Shown: piece after piece, positions 17,503 to 26,254 of the stretch
Layout: every line of letters begins with the position of its first letter
Numbering within the stretch: the first letter of the stretch is position 1
DNA from: Polaromonas sp.
GTDB lineage: Bacteria; Pseudomonadota; Gammaproteobacteria; Burkholderiales; Burkholderiaceae_C
Direction of reading: 5' to 3'
DNA length: 64,000 bases
Assembly: GCF_016185115.1 (NCBI RefSeq)
Contig: NZ_JACPOF010000024.1
Location: forward strand, 62,001 to 126,000
Position numbers and translations under genes: made by a program
Notes under the pieces: generated by a model
Seen by the model: only the letters and a program-made list of their open reading frames with translations
Told to the model about the DNA's origin: nothing
Databases searched by the model: none

Positions 17503-18456
17503 ATGCGCAACAATAGACAAATGAGCCAACCACTTCTCAGCATCCAGGGCCTGACCAAACGCTACGGCGACACAACGGTTGTCGATAACCTGTCGTTCAG
17601 CATCGCACCGGGTGAATGCCTGGGGGTGATTGGCCCGAATGGCGCAGGCAAGACCACCACCATACGCATGTGCCTGGGTCTGACCGCGCCCGATGCGGGT
17701 GAGATCACCTTCACGCCGGGAGGCGGCGTTTTGCGCATGCCGCAGGATGCACTGGCCATCAAGGAGAAGCTGGGCATCGTCAGCCAGTTCGACAGCCTAG
17801 ACCCGGATTTCTCTTGTTCTGAAAACCTGCTGGTCTTCGGCCGCTATTTCGGCATGAAGGACGCAGTGATCCGTGAGCGCATTCCCAAACTGCTGGAGTT
17901 CGCGGCACTCACGCACAAGGCCGACGCCAAGCTCAGCGAGCTGTCAGGCGGCATGAAGCGCCGGCTGAGTCTTGCACGCGCACTCGTCAATGACCCGCAA
18001 CTGTTGCTGCTCGATGAGCCCACCACCGGCCTGGACCCCCAGGCACGCCACCTGATGTGGGAGCGCCTGCAGCGCCTGGTGCAGCAGGGCAAATCGATTC
18101 TGCTGACGACCCACTTCATGGACGAGGCGGAGCGCCTGTGCAACCGCCTGCTGGTGCTGGACCACGGCAAGAAGATGACTGAAGGCACACCGCGTGAGCT
18201 CATCGCAGAAAACCTGGAGCCAGACGTGGTCGAGGTTTATGGTGCAGGTGCGCTTGAACTCGTCAACGCACCACTGAAGGCGCTGGCTTCGCGCACGGAA
18301 GTCAGCGGTGAGACGGTGTTCTTTTACACGCAGGATTCAAAAGCATTGATGAATGCACTGACCGAATACCCGAACCTGCGCACCTTGCACAGGCCTGCCA
18401 ATCTCGAGGATTTATTTCTCAAGCTCACCGGCCGCCAGATCAGGGAGGATGCGTGA
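17503..18456 (+). CDS. ABC transporter ATP-binding protein (NodI-like)
   Basis: ATPase of 317 residues with Walker A GPNGAGKTTT, the signature LSGGMKRRLSLARAL, Walker B LLLLDEPTTGLDP and the switch His in LLTTHFMDEAERL. The order and C-terminal extension (about 75 residues ending LEDLFLKLTGRQ) match NodI/DrrA-type exporters rather than importers. It is followed by a NodJ-like permease with overlapping stop and start (TGATG). The ATG at 17503 has a GGTGG close upstream; the next ATG at 17521 is an alternative start. Confidence 0.88.
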   Translation: MRNNRQMSQPLLSIQGLTKRYGDTTVVDNLSFSIAPGECLGVIGPNGAGKTTTIRMCLGLTAPDAGEITFTPGGGVLRMPQDALAIKEKLGIVSQFDSLDPDFSCSENLLVFGRYFGMKDAVIRERIPKLLEFAALTHKADAKLSELSGGMKRRLSLARALVNDPQLLLLDEPTTGLDPQARHLMWERLQRLVQQGKSILLTTHFMDEAERLCNRLLVLDHGKKMTEGTPRELIAENLEPDVVEVYGAGALELVNAPLKALASRTEVSGETVFFYTQDSKALMNALTEYPNLRTLHRPANLEDLFLKLTGRQIREDA

Positions 18457-19262
18457 TGTCCACCAACAACCCCTCGCTCTTTCGTGCGCCACGCATCAGC
18501 ATGCGCTGGCTGCCCGTCTTCAGGCGCAACCTGCTGGTCTGGCGCAAGCTGGCCATTCCCAGCCTGGTCGGCAATATTGCAGAGCCGCTGATCACGCTGG
18601 TGGCTTTCGGTTATGGCCTGGGTGCACTGGTAGGCCAGGTGCAGCTCAATGGTGCGGCCGTGCCCTACATCCTGTTTCTGGCCAGTGGCTCCATCTGCAT
18701 GAGCGCGATGAACGCGGCCTCCTTCGAGGCGCTGTATTCAGCCTTCTCGCGCATGCAGGTGCAGCGCACCTGGGACGGCATCATGAACGCGCCGGTTCAA
18801 CTCGACGACGTGGTGTTTGCAGAAATGCTGTGGGCAGCTTTCAAGTCCCTCTTCACTACAACGGTGATTTTGCTGGTCATGCTCGCGCTGGGCATCAGCC
18901 ACAGTCCCATGCTCCTGCTCTCCCTGCCCCTGCTGGGCCTGGTCGGCATCACCTTTTCATGCATCGCGCTTATCTTCAATGCGCTGGCCAAGGGCTACGA
19001 CTTCTTCACCTATTACTTCACGCTCTTTTTAACGCCCACCATGTTCCTGAGCGGCGTGTTCTTTCCGCGTGACCAGTTGCCCGGCATCATGCGTGTGATC
19101 TCCGACTGGCTGCCACTGACAGCTGCAGTGGAACTCATACGCCCACTCTTCATGGGCCGCTGGCCGGCACATGGCCTGCAGCATTTGCTGCTACTGGTCG
19201 TCTATGCGGTAGTGGCTTTCTGGATTGCGCTGGCGCTGACGCGCAAACGGTTTCGTGGATAA
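18456..19262 (+). CDS. ABC transporter permease (NodJ-like, ABC-2 family)
   Basis: Membrane protein of 268 residues with six hydrophobic segments and the ABC-2 family stretch FLTPTMFLSGVFFPRDQLPG near the end. Together with the preceding ATPase it forms a type-2 ABC exporter. NodIJ export lipochitooligosaccharides in rhizobia, but homologues are widespread in Burkholderiales without nod genes, so the substrate here is unknown. GGGAGGAT precedes the overlapping start. Confidence 0.88.
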   Translation: MSTNNPSLFRAPRISMRWLPVFRRNLLVWRKLAIPSLVGNIAEPLITLVAFGYGLGALVGQVQLNGAAVPYILFLASGSICMSAMNAASFEALYSAFSRMQVQRTWDGIMNAPVQLDDVVFAEMLWAAFKSLFTTTVILLVMLALGISHSPMLLLSLPLLGLVGITFSCIALIFNALAKGYDFFTYYFTLFLTPTMFLSGVFFPRDQLPGIMRVISDWLPLTAAVELIRPLFMGRWPAHGLQHLLLLVVYAVVAFWIALALTRKRFRG

Positions 19263-19268
19263 GGATGA

Positions 19269-19661
19269 ATGATGCAAAAGCTTGATGCCGATTCGCTCAA
19301 ACAGCTAGCTGCGGCACGTAAAGGTACGGCCTGCAGCTGCCCGCTACGCCCGACGGCATGCTGGGAAAGCTTTACCGAAGACCGCTGGCCCAAGGCACAG
19401 ATGACGGCCCTGGGCACTTTGCGTGACCCTGACATTTACGAGCCCACACAGCAAGAGTTTCACCCTGACGGTACGCGCTATGCGTCACCCGATGCACCGG
19501 TGGCAGTGAAGTTCTTTCCCTACAACGTGTGCGATGTGTACGGCTGCGGCAGCTGCCACAAGGTATTGCTCCGGTACACGGAATTCGGTGGCTATTACGT
19601 TGACCACCGCGTCAGGGCGCTTGATGCCGGGTTGATTCCCCAGGCAGATATCAAGACCTAG
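19269..19661 (+). CDS. Hypothetical cysteine-rich protein
   Basis: Cytosolic protein of 130 residues that I do not recognise. Seven cysteines lie in two clusters, TACSCPLRPTAC near residue 25 and VCDVYGCGSCHKV near residue 92, a pattern able to bind a metal ion. The start is MM at 19269/19272 behind AAGGA, seven bases from the NodJ-like stop, so it is likely the third gene of that operon. Its stop overlaps that of the convergent MDR gene at the palindrome CTAG. Confidence 0.7.
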   Translation: MMQKLDADSLKQLAAARKGTACSCPLRPTACWESFTEDRWPKAQMTALGTLRDPDIYEPTQQEFHPDGTRYASPDAPVAVKFFPYNVCDVYGCGSCHKVLLRYTEFGGYYVDHRVRALDAGLIPQADIKT

Positions 19662-20632
19662 GCACCCGATCCAAGCAGCACCTTGCCGGTGTTGGGGCCG
19701 GCACTCATGGCTGCCAGAGCAGCCTTGAACCCGGCCAGAGGAAAGGCCGACTTGACTGGCAGATCTAGCCCGCCATCGGCCATGGCCTGCCAGATTTCTG
19801 ATGTCATGCGGGGAACCGCTTCAGATGACCTCGACAGCCAGTAGTCAATGCCAAAACCTTTCCAGCTGAGGTTGCGGTAGATCATGTCCACGTTGGTGAC
19901 CTGTGCTGCGGTGGTTTCCATCACGCCATAACTCACGATGGTGGCCCCCTGATGCATGGCAGGGAACACGCGCGTGATGGACTGCCCGCCGACACAGTCA
20001 AGCAGTGCCGCGATGGTTTGCCCTCCGGTCACCTCCAGGATGGATGCTGAGAGATCCACCACCTCCGTGGATACCACCGGAAACGGCAGCGTGATCTTTG
20101 CTGCGCCGCGAACGATGCCAATCACCTTGATGCCCTTGCGCATCGCCAGCCCATGAACCAGGCGCGCAATACCCGAGCTTGCGGCGTTCACCGCGATCCA
20201 GTCACCGGCCTTCACGTCCGCATCGTCCAGCAGGGCCCAGGCGGTCAAGGGATTCAGCGAAAACTGGCAGGCGCTGTCTGCTTCGATGCCATCGGGAACA
20301 GCATGTATTTTTGCAACGGGAACGCTGACGTATTCTGCCCAGGTACCGGGATGACGAAAGGCTACACGCGTACCCACAGCCAGCGAGACGCCCTCACCTG
20401 CAGCCACCACTTTGCCGCTGCCTTCAAGGCCGGCGACCTGCGGCAAAGCCGGTTTGATGCGGTAGCGGCCGCCGATGAACATCATGTCCGCCGGATGCAT
20501 GGGACTCGCCTCAAGCTGCACAAGGACTTCTCCGGCGGCCGGCTCTGGAACACTGACGGTCTTCAAGGCCAGGACTTCTTCTGCTTTTCCGGCCGCGTCA
20601 AACACCAGGGCCTGCATTGTTGTTGCTGTCAT
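19658..20632 (-). CDS. MDR-superfamily NAD(P)H oxidoreductase (quinone/2-enoyl thioester reductase-like)
   Basis: Medium-chain reductase of 324 residues. GroES-like N-terminal half (PEPAAGEVLVQLEASPMHPAD, GLEGSGKVVAAGEGV) and Rossmann half are present, but the zinc ligands of alcohol dehydrogenases are absent, so a reductase acting on a quinone or conjugated enoyl substrate is likely. It is the last gene of the five-gene catabolic operon 24013-19658, 39 bases after the LeuD-like gene. Confidence 0.85.
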   Translation of the reverse strand: MTATTMQALVFDAAGKAEEVLALKTVSVPEPAAGEVLVQLEASPMHPADMMFIGGRYRIKPALPQVAGLEGSGKVVAAGEGVSLAVGTRVAFRHPGTWAEYVSVPVAKIHAVPDGIEADSACQFSLNPLTAWALLDDADVKAGDWIAVNAASSGIARLVHGLAMRKGIKVIGIVRGAAKITLPFPVVSTEVVDLSASILEVTGGQTIAALLDCVGGQSITRVFPAMHQGATIVSYGVMETTAAQVTNVDMIYRNLSWKGFGIDYWLSRSSEAVPRMTSEIWQAMADGGLDLPVKSAFPLAGFKAALAAMSAGPNTGKVLLGSGA

Positions 20633-20671
20633 TTTTCTCTCATGGTTTTAATGCGCGTTCAGAAACGCGCG

Positions 20672-21214
20672 TCAAGGCAAAAGTGCCATTTCTTTCAGGC
20701 GCTCCATCACCATGGGACGCCAGCCGCCCAGTGCGATGGTCCGCAGCAAAGGTGCATCGATCGGGTCGTATTGCCGGGAGGTACCTCGTGTGAGGTTTTC
20801 AAACAGACCGGTACGGAAGTTCACGCGCAGCTCGTCTCCGGTGTCGCATTCGCTGGTGACAGCTTCGCAATGCGGCAACATGGGCAGCCCGGCATTGATG
20901 GCATTGCGAAAGCTGCCGCGCGGAATGGACTCCACCACCAGCCCCATGCCTAAGCCCGCCAGCCCCAACAGGCCCTGTATGTGAGGATTGCCCTGCGCAA
21001 AACGCAGGCCGGCCACCATGATGTCCCCGGGCATGACCTTCGCTGCGAAGCTTTTGTCTATGCCGCACATCACGTGGTTCTTCAGCACCTCGGGGCGGAT
21101 CTCGCGCGCTACGGCCAGTTCATGGCTCATCAGGTCACCGTCGACTGAAATGTTGTCGCCAAACTTCCAGCAGCGGCCACGGTAAACCCAGTTGAAACTG
21201 TTGACGTCACTCAC
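20672..21214 (-). CDS. LeuD-like dehydratase small subunit (aconitase swivel domain)
   Basis: Protein of 180 residues with the small-subunit core FNWVYRGRCWKFGDNISVDG and a long C-terminal part. It pairs with the LeuC-like gene through a GTGA overlap at 21211-21214, so GTG is the start. The family swivel domain carries substrate-binding residues of isomerase/hydratases. The swivel motif ends MVAGLRFAQGNPHIQGL instead of the usual G.NFGCGSSREHA, so substrate recognition has probably changed. Context points to a catabolic hydratase rather than leucine synthesis. Confidence 0.8.
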   Translation of the reverse strand: MSDVNSFNWVYRGRCWKFGDNISVDGDLMSHELAVAREIRPEVLKNHVMCGIDKSFAAKVMPGDIMVAGLRFAQGNPHIQGLLGLAGLGMGLVVESIPRGSFRNAINAGLPMLPHCEAVTSECDTGDELRVNFRTGLFENLTRGTSRQYDPIDAPLLRTIALGGWRPMVMERLKEMALLP

Positions 21215-22467
21215 AGGAATTCCCTCGGGTCGGTGATTTCGCCGACGATGGCCGATGCCGCTACCGTCATCGGGCTGGCCAGGTAAATCTGCCCGTCGTG
21301 GGGACCCAGTCGTCCGGCATCGTTTCGCGTACCCGTGTTGATGGATGTCTCGCCAGGGCCCAGTGTCCCGATCACGCCCCCGGCACAAGGACCACACCCG
21401 GGCTGCGTGGTCATCGCGCCTGCATCCGAGAAGACCTGCATGAGGCCTTCCGCGTAAGCCTTGGCGGCGATCTCCTGGGTGCCCGGCGTGATGATCATGC
21501 GCACAGCGGGTGAGAGCTTGCGTCCCCGCAATACACGCGCTGCATCGCGCAGGTCTTCGAGCGAGCAGTTGGCGCATGAGCCAATGAAGGCGTGCTGGAT
21601 GGCGGTTCCCGCAACGGCGCTGATACCCACCACGTTGTCCGGGCGCGGCGGTGCGGCAACCTGGGGCTCCAGGCTTCCCATGTCAAAGTCAATCACGGCC
21701 TTGAACTGCGCATCTGCGTCGCTCGCGATCAGGGCCAGCGGGCCGCGAGCCCGCGCTGCAAGCATGCCGAGGATTTGCGCGTCGGGCTCGGCAATCGCAG
21801 ACTTGGCGCCTATTTCAAGAGGTGTGTTGCACAGCGTCATGCGACCGCCAATGCCGATATCTTTCAAGGCCGGGCCGCCGTATTCGACCACGCTGTAATC
21901 CACCAGGTCCGCAGGCAGGTCAACCGTCAACCTCTGTGCAACGTCGCGCATGCTGGTGCCCGGCCTCAGCCGGCCATGCAGGTTGACGCGTACAGTCGGT
22001 GGAACCCGTATCCAGGCCGAGCCACAGGCCAGTACTTCGCTGATCTCCGTGACCATGGCGATGCCCAGGCAACCCACTGCACCGTAGTTGGTAACGTGTG
22101 TGTCGTAGGCGAGTACCAGCATGCCCGGCCGCACATAACCCAGCTCTATGGGGAACACATGACCATGCCCCCCCCGGCCGGCATCGTAAAAGTTTTCGAT
22201 GCCGTAGCGCTGCACGATTTCGCGCACTGCCTTTTGCCGCTCTGATGCGCGCAGGCTGAGGGCTACCGGCTCGTGGTCGGTCGATATCAATACCTTTTCA
22301 GGGTTGCGTATCTGACTGACACCCAGGTCTTTCAAGGCCTTGTCGAAGTTGACGACATACCAGTCGTGGCAGGTGACCAGATCAGGTTCCGGGTAAATGG
22401 TGTCGCCGACGCTGACCGGACGGCCGGCGGCGCGCGACAGTATCTTTTCCGTGATGGTTTGGCCCAT
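21211..22467 (-). CDS. LeuC-like aconitase-family dehydratase large subunit
   Basis: Iron-sulfur hydratase of 418 residues. Candidate cluster ligands are Cys in IGSCANC and the pair in PGCGPCAGG. N-terminal KILSRAAGRPVSVGD and the histidine region TDHEPVAL are family-like. The usual TSNRNFEGR segment is replaced by INTGTRNDAGRLG, so this is not standard isopropylmalate isomerase. No other leucine gene is nearby; neighbours are an RraA-type aldolase and an MBL hydrolase. The role is inferred to be reversible hydration of an unsaturated di- or tricarboxylate. Confidence 0.85.
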   Translation of the reverse strand: MGQTITEKILSRAAGRPVSVGDTIYPEPDLVTCHDWYVVNFDKALKDLGVSQIRNPEKVLISTDHEPVALSLRASERQKAVREIVQRYGIENFYDAGRGGHGHVFPIELGYVRPGMLVLAYDTHVTNYGAVGCLGIAMVTEISEVLACGSAWIRVPPTVRVNLHGRLRPGTSMRDVAQRLTVDLPADLVDYSVVEYGGPALKDIGIGGRMTLCNTPLEIGAKSAIAEPDAQILGMLAARARGPLALIASDADAQFKAVIDFDMGSLEPQVAAPPRPDNVVGISAVAGTAIQHAFIGSCANCSLEDLRDAARVLRGRKLSPAVRMIITPGTQEIAAKAYAEGLMQVFSDAGAMTTQPGCGPCAGGVIGTLGPGETSINTGTRNDAGRLGPHDGQIYLASPMTVAASAIVGEITDPREFL

Positions 22468-22490
22468 GATGTCTGCTGCTTCTTTCCTGT

Positions 22491-23114
22491 TCAGAGTTCC
22501 ATGACACTTGCCAGGGATTCACCGGCGCGAAGCCGCGAATCGCGAAGCAGGTGCCTGCCTTCAAGTTCTGTGGCGCGCGCAACAACTGTGGCAATGTCCG
22601 CTGCAGCTATGACAACTACACCGTCTTCATCCCCAACGATGAAGTCACCCGGGTTCACTGTCACCTCACCCACGCACACCGGCACATTCATCCAACCCGC
22701 ATGATTTTTAGTGGCGCCCCGCACGCTGGTGCCTGCCGCAAACACCGGAAAACCCAGTACATCGATTTCAGCAACATCGCGGATGGCGGCGTTGGTCACG
22801 CAGCCGGCAATGCCTTTTGCATGCGCTGCGATCGCCGATGTGCCGCCCCATATCGTCACGCGGGCGGTACCGCCAGCGTCAATCACCAGTACGTCGTCGC
22901 GCTGAGCCTTGTTGATGGCGTGAAAGACGCCGAGGTTGTCGCCCGGCAAGGTGCGCAAGGTAAAGGCAAAACCGGCCACACGTTTTCCGCCCGCCAGAGA
23001 CCGGATATGCGGGGCCATGTCGCCGCGCTTGCCGGCTGCCTCGTACAGCGATGCAGCCGGCAGCGATTTCAACGCCTCCGGTATCGTTCTCGATGGGGCA
23101 GCGCCGGTGCTCAT
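22491..23114 (-). CDS. RraA-family aldolase/decarboxylase
   Basis: Protein of 207 residues of the RraA/class II HMG aldolase fold. The catalytic Arg112-Asp113 pair (IRD) and the phosphate/metal-site WGG at 89-91 with GDN at 58-60 are intact, as in 4-carboxy-4-hydroxy-2-oxoadipate (LigK/ProA-type) aldolases; RNase E inhibitor RraA lacks this full set. It would split a 4-hydroxy-2-oxo acid to pyruvate or oxaloacetate. The ATG overlaps the MBL stop (ATGA), and the LeuC-like gene follows 23 bases later. Confidence 0.87.
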   Translation of the reverse strand: MSTGAAPSRTIPEALKSLPAASLYEAAGKRGDMAPHIRSLAGGKRVAGFAFTLRTLPGDNLGVFHAINKAQRDDVLVIDAGGTARVTIWGGTSAIAAHAKGIAGCVTNAAIRDVAEIDVLGFPVFAAGTSVRGATKNHAGWMNVPVCVGEVTVNPGDFIVGDEDGVVVIAAADIATVVARATELEGRHLLRDSRLRAGESLASVMEL

Positions 23115-24013
23115 GCGACTTCGGCGGATTTCGCCGCCTGGATATCGATTGAAAACGCATCCCCGCTTTGCTGCACATGCCAGCCGGCCATCAGCTTGGC
23201 GTGCGCCGGAAGGATGTTCGAGTTGTTGGCCGCCGCCCGCCTGAGGACGTTGACGCGGGTGTTACGCGCCACATCCTGCAACTCGCACCAGCGGCTGTTG
23301 ATGTCGGGGTGCAGGATCTGGATGGGTGAATGAATCACGTCACCGGTGAAAAGGTGTTCCACACCACCGGTGTTCAGCGAGTAAATCATGTTGCCTGGCG
23401 TGTGGCCTGGTGCGGCATGCGCGATCAGCCCGGCGGCTTCGTCACCGTCGTCCATGAACTTCGCAAGCCCCGCTTCAACAATGGGCATCACGCTGTCTTT
23501 CAACGGCTCTTCAAACACCTTGAGCAGGGTGCCCGCCTTTTGCCTCTCGCTGTAGACCTCCCAGTCGATACGCGGCAGGTAGTGCGTGGCATTCGGAAAG
23601 GTGGGTATCCAGCGGCCATCCACGAGTTTGGTGTTCCAGCCAACGTGGTCGCCATGCAGGTGTGTGCAAATCACGTGCTTCACCTGCTCTGGCTCTGCGC
23701 CAATCGCCTTCAACCAGTCAAGGACCGGGTTGTTGAGCATGTGCTGCGATGGGGCGGTGCGTTTTTTTGAGTTGCCCACGCCGGTATCGACGATGACAAA
23801 ACCCCCGGCCATCTTCAGTATCCAGAGCTGGAAGGTAAAGACCAGCCGGTTGGTGACCGGCATGAAGTAGTCGGGGCTCATCCAGCCGAGGTTGCGCTCA
23901 AGCGATGCGGCAGGCACGCCGGGCAGCATCCACTGCGCGTCGTGCGTCGGGCCGTGAAATTCAATGACCTGGAAAAGCTCAACATCCTTGCTGAGCATGC
24001 GCGAATTCATCAT
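23111..24013 (-). CDS. Metallo-beta-lactamase-fold hydrolase
   Basis: Protein of 300 residues with the binuclear zinc motif THLHGDH (His118, His120, Asp122, His123), a later His in APGHTPGN and Asp in FTGDVIH. Length and motif spacing fit the N-acyl homoserine lactonase/methyl parathion hydrolase-like group, which hydrolyse lactones or esters. It heads the operon, with AAGGAG six bases before the ATG pair at 24013/24010. Lactone hydrolysis before hydration and aldol cleavage is an inferred role. No signal peptide is evident. Confidence 0.87.
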   Translation of the reverse strand: MMNSRMLSKDVELFQVIEFHGPTHDAQWMLPGVPAASLERNLGWMSPDYFMPVTNRLVFTFQLWILKMAGGFVIVDTGVGNSKKRTAPSQHMLNNPVLDWLKAIGAEPEQVKHVICTHLHGDHVGWNTKLVDGRWIPTFPNATHYLPRIDWEVYSERQKAGTLLKVFEEPLKDSVMPIVEAGLAKFMDDGDEAAGLIAHAAPGHTPGNMIYSLNTGGVEHLFTGDVIHSPIQILHPDINSRWCELQDVARNTRVNVLRRAAANNSNILPAHAKLMAGWHVQQSGDAFSIDIQAAKSAEVA

Positions 24014-24085
24014 GTTGTCTCCTTCATATCGGGACTGGCAACGCCATTTTGCGCGTAGACCACTCAAATTGACCAAATTGTAATA

Positions 24086-24108
24086 TTGTCATGCCAGTAT
24101 ACCAAATG
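24086..24108 (-). promoter_or_regulatory. Candidate operator shared with 26186-26208
   Basis: TTGTCATGCCA at 24086-24096 is repeated exactly at 26186-26196, and the surrounding 28 bases agree at about 20 positions. Both sites lie in promoter regions of this island (upstream of the MBL operon and between the Bug and NIPSNAP genes), so a common regulator, perhaps the adjacent GntR, is inferred. Confidence 0.5.
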
Positions 24109-24255
24109 CGAGATTTCGCACAAGACCCTGACCACAAAACGGTTGATTGGAGATTTCTGGAGTGAGGTGGGCCGACGCCACGGCCTGCGAAAGTGGACGT
24201 GGTACCTACAAAGCTGGCAAAGCAGGAAGAGACGCCCTTGAGGGCTGTGCAGCGG

Positions 24256-24969
24256 CTAGTTTGCGGCTGCGGCGCGTTTGCGTTTGGGCTTTGCGACGGC
24301 CTCTTCAACCAGCACGCGGTTTACAAAGGCGCTGAAGTGCTGCGCATACAAGGTACTGGCAGCGCAGGCGGCATCCGGGTCACGCTGACGGATCGCCTGC
24401 ACGATGGTGCGCATCTCGCCAATGGCCTCAGGCACCCTGTCGGGCTGGCGCAGGGACGACGCCCAGCACTGGCTGAGGCGTGCGTTGAGCCGCTTCAGGG
24501 TGGTCTGCAGCACTTCGCTGTGCGTGCCAGCGACAAAGGCATCGTAATAGTTGTGCTTGGCGCGGCGTATGGCCAGCGCATTACCGGTGCTGAAGGAGCT
24601 TTCAAAGGTCAGCAGCGCCGCTTCAAAAGCATCAATCTCGGACTCCAGGCCATGCTCCGCGAAGTACCTGGCGCAAAGGCCTTCCACCAGTATGCACAGG
24701 TCGCACAGCGCCTTGACTTCGAGCGGCGTCAGGGTGCGAACCACGGGGCCGCGGTTAGGTACGTTTTCAATCAGGCCTTCGGTTTCCAGCTGGCGAATGG
24801 CCTCGCGCAATGACGGGCGGCTGATCTGTAATGCCTCGCAGAGAGCCCGCTCAATCAGGCGCTCACCGGGCTTGTAGACGCCCTCAATGATTGCCGTGCG
24901 AAGTTTTTCAACGATCTGAGAGCGCAGCGGCGCGGGATTGCGCTCAATAAACATCCAGTCGTCGGTCAT
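24256..24969 (-). CDS. GntR family regulator, FCD subgroup
   Basis: Regulator of 237 residues. Winged-helix N-terminus (LRSQIVEKLRTAIIEGVYKP then ALQISRPSLREAIRQLE) is followed by an all-helical FCD ligand domain with metal-site residues (LCDLC, HNYYDAF, H near EVLQ). FCD members usually bind small organic acids. ATG at 24969 is chosen because the HTH then begins at about residue 15. It is transcribed toward the catabolic operon and probably senses a pathway substrate or intermediate (inference). Confidence 0.88.
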   Translation of the reverse strand: MTDDWMFIERNPAPLRSQIVEKLRTAIIEGVYKPGERLIERALCEALQISRPSLREAIRQLETEGLIENVPNRGPVVRTLTPLEVKALCDLCILVEGLCARYFAEHGLESEIDAFEAALLTFESSFSTGNALAIRRAKHNYYDAFVAGTHSEVLQTTLKRLNARLSQCWASSLRQPDRVPEAIGEMRTIVQAIRQRDPDAACAASTLYAQHFSAFVNRVLVEEAVAKPKRKRAAAAN

Positions 24970-25063
24970 TGGGGTTTTGGCTTGCGAGGCTGAAAAGTGA
25001 AAAGTGACGTCATTATGAAAGATGTGCCAACAGCGGGCATAGAACAAATCCCCCAAACGAAAC

Positions 25064-25088
25064 GGGCCGCCTTCAGGCGGCCCTTTTT
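25064..25088 (-). terminator. Strong hairpin terminator
   Basis: Perfect nine-base stem GGGCCGCCT/AGGCGGCCC with a two-base loop, followed on the plus strand by TTTTT and on the minus strand by a T-rich stretch. It follows the Bug gene stop at 25107 on the minus strand. Confidence 0.75.
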
Positions 25089-25106
25089 GATGTACGCGTC
25101 AGTGCC

Positions 25107-26102
25107 TTATTCGACCGTGATGTTCTGGTCTTTCACCACCTTTTGCCAGCGATCTTCTTCACGCGAAAGCATGGCGGCAAGCTGGGCTGAAGTCATGGGC
25201 TTTTGCACTGTAACCCCACCGGCGGCCCTGACCTTGCTGGCATAGGCTTCTGAAGAAGTTGCCGCATTGATGGCCGCGTTAAGTTTTTCCACAATAGCTG
25301 GCGGCGTAGCTTTGGGCGCCATGATCACGTAGTTGATAACCGCGGTAAAACCCTTCATGCCCTGCTCATCCAGGGTAGGAACCTGTGGATAGCCAGGGTC
25401 ACGCTGGGCGCCCGGCGTGCCGAGCACTTTCATCTTGCCCAATGCCACCTGCTGCATCGCGGCGAAGGTCATGAATCCATAGTCTAGCTGGCCGCTGCCG
25501 ATGTCGATGAGTGCGGTCTGGAAGCTCTTGTAGGGGATGTGAACCGACTTCGTTCCGGCCGCCACATTAAAGACCTCGCCAAACAGGTGGATCGGGCTGC
25601 CGACCCCAGCCGAGCCGTAGGAGTATCTGCCCGGATTGGCCTTCAGCAGCGCAATGAAATCATGCAGGTTGTTGGCTGGCACGTTCATGGACACCACCAG
25701 CGGGTTGGCCACGGTGGCGACGTGGGCCACAGGCGCAAAGTCAAGGTTGCCTTTGTAGGGAAGCGTCTTTTGAATGGACTGAGGCACGATATTCGGGAAG
25801 GCCGCAACCATCAGGGTGTAACCATTGGGCGCAGCACGCGCCACCACGGATGCGCCCACCACCTGGCCAGCGCCGGGACGGTTGTCCACAATCACCGGCT
25901 GTTTCAGCGTGGTCGCCAGCTCATTGCCCACGGTTCGCGCAAACAGGTCTGCCAGCGTACCCGCCGTATAGGGAACGATGATGGTGATCGGTTTATCGGG
26001 GTAGGTTTGTGCCGCGCCGGGCACGTGCCAGGCAGCAGTCGCTGCGGCAAGCAGCCACGCCAAAAAAAATTTTGCAAGACGGTTATCTATTTTTCCATGC
26101 AT
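25107..26102 (-). CDS. Bug-family tripartite tricarboxylate transporter substrate-binding protein
   Basis: Periplasmic solute receptor of 331 residues. The signal peptide (KFFLAWLLAAATAAWHVPGAAQ) ends near residue 32 and the mature protein begins TYPDKPITIIVPYTAGTLAD, the Bug signature; PGAGQVVGASVVA and YGSAGVGSPIHL are also typical. It binds an organic acid for uptake. No TctA/TctB membrane genes are present in this window, so it is an orphan receptor. It lies beside the catabolic operon and presumably captures its substrate. Confidence 0.9.
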   Translation of the reverse strand: MHGKIDNRLAKFFLAWLLAAATAAWHVPGAAQTYPDKPITIIVPYTAGTLADLFARTVGNELATTLKQPVIVDNRPGAGQVVGASVVARAAPNGYTLMVAAFPNIVPQSIQKTLPYKGNLDFAPVAHVATVANPLVVSMNVPANNLHDFIALLKANPGRYSYGSAGVGSPIHLFGEVFNVAAGTKSVHIPYKSFQTALIDIGSGQLDYGFMTFAAMQQVALGKMKVLGTPGAQRDPGYPQVPTLDEQGMKGFTAVINYVIMAPKATPPAIVEKLNAAINAATSSEAYASKVRAAGGVTVQKPMTSAQLAAMLSREEDRWQKVVKDQNITVE

Positions 26103-26164
26103 GGGTCATCTCCATTATTTAGGGGTCTGAAACGCCGGGCAAGGCAATTTCAGTCATTTACACT

Positions 26165-26215
26165 CCCAAGTGCCAAATGGCAATCTTGTCATGCCATTTT
26201 GCCATCTTACCATTT
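26165..26215. promoter_or_regulatory. TGGCA/TGCCA-rich divergent promoter region
   Basis: Between the Bug and NIPSNAP genes, TGCCA/TGGCA pentamers occur repeatedly, including the inverted pair TGCCA-AA-TGGCA at 26171-26182, TTGTCATGCCA at 26186-26196 and TTGCCA at 26199-26204. Clustering of one pentamer in both orientations suggests operators for the GntR or IclR regulator nearby. Confidence 0.5.
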
Positions 26216-26254
26216 CTCTTGTAAACTGGATTTCTTTAAAAAGAAGGAGATTTC

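Noticed and set aside
21211..22467. Leucine biosynthesis interpretation of the LeuC/LeuD-like pair
   Set aside because: Active-site segments differ from isopropylmalate isomerase, no leuA/leuB are nearby, and the operon neighbours are catabolic.
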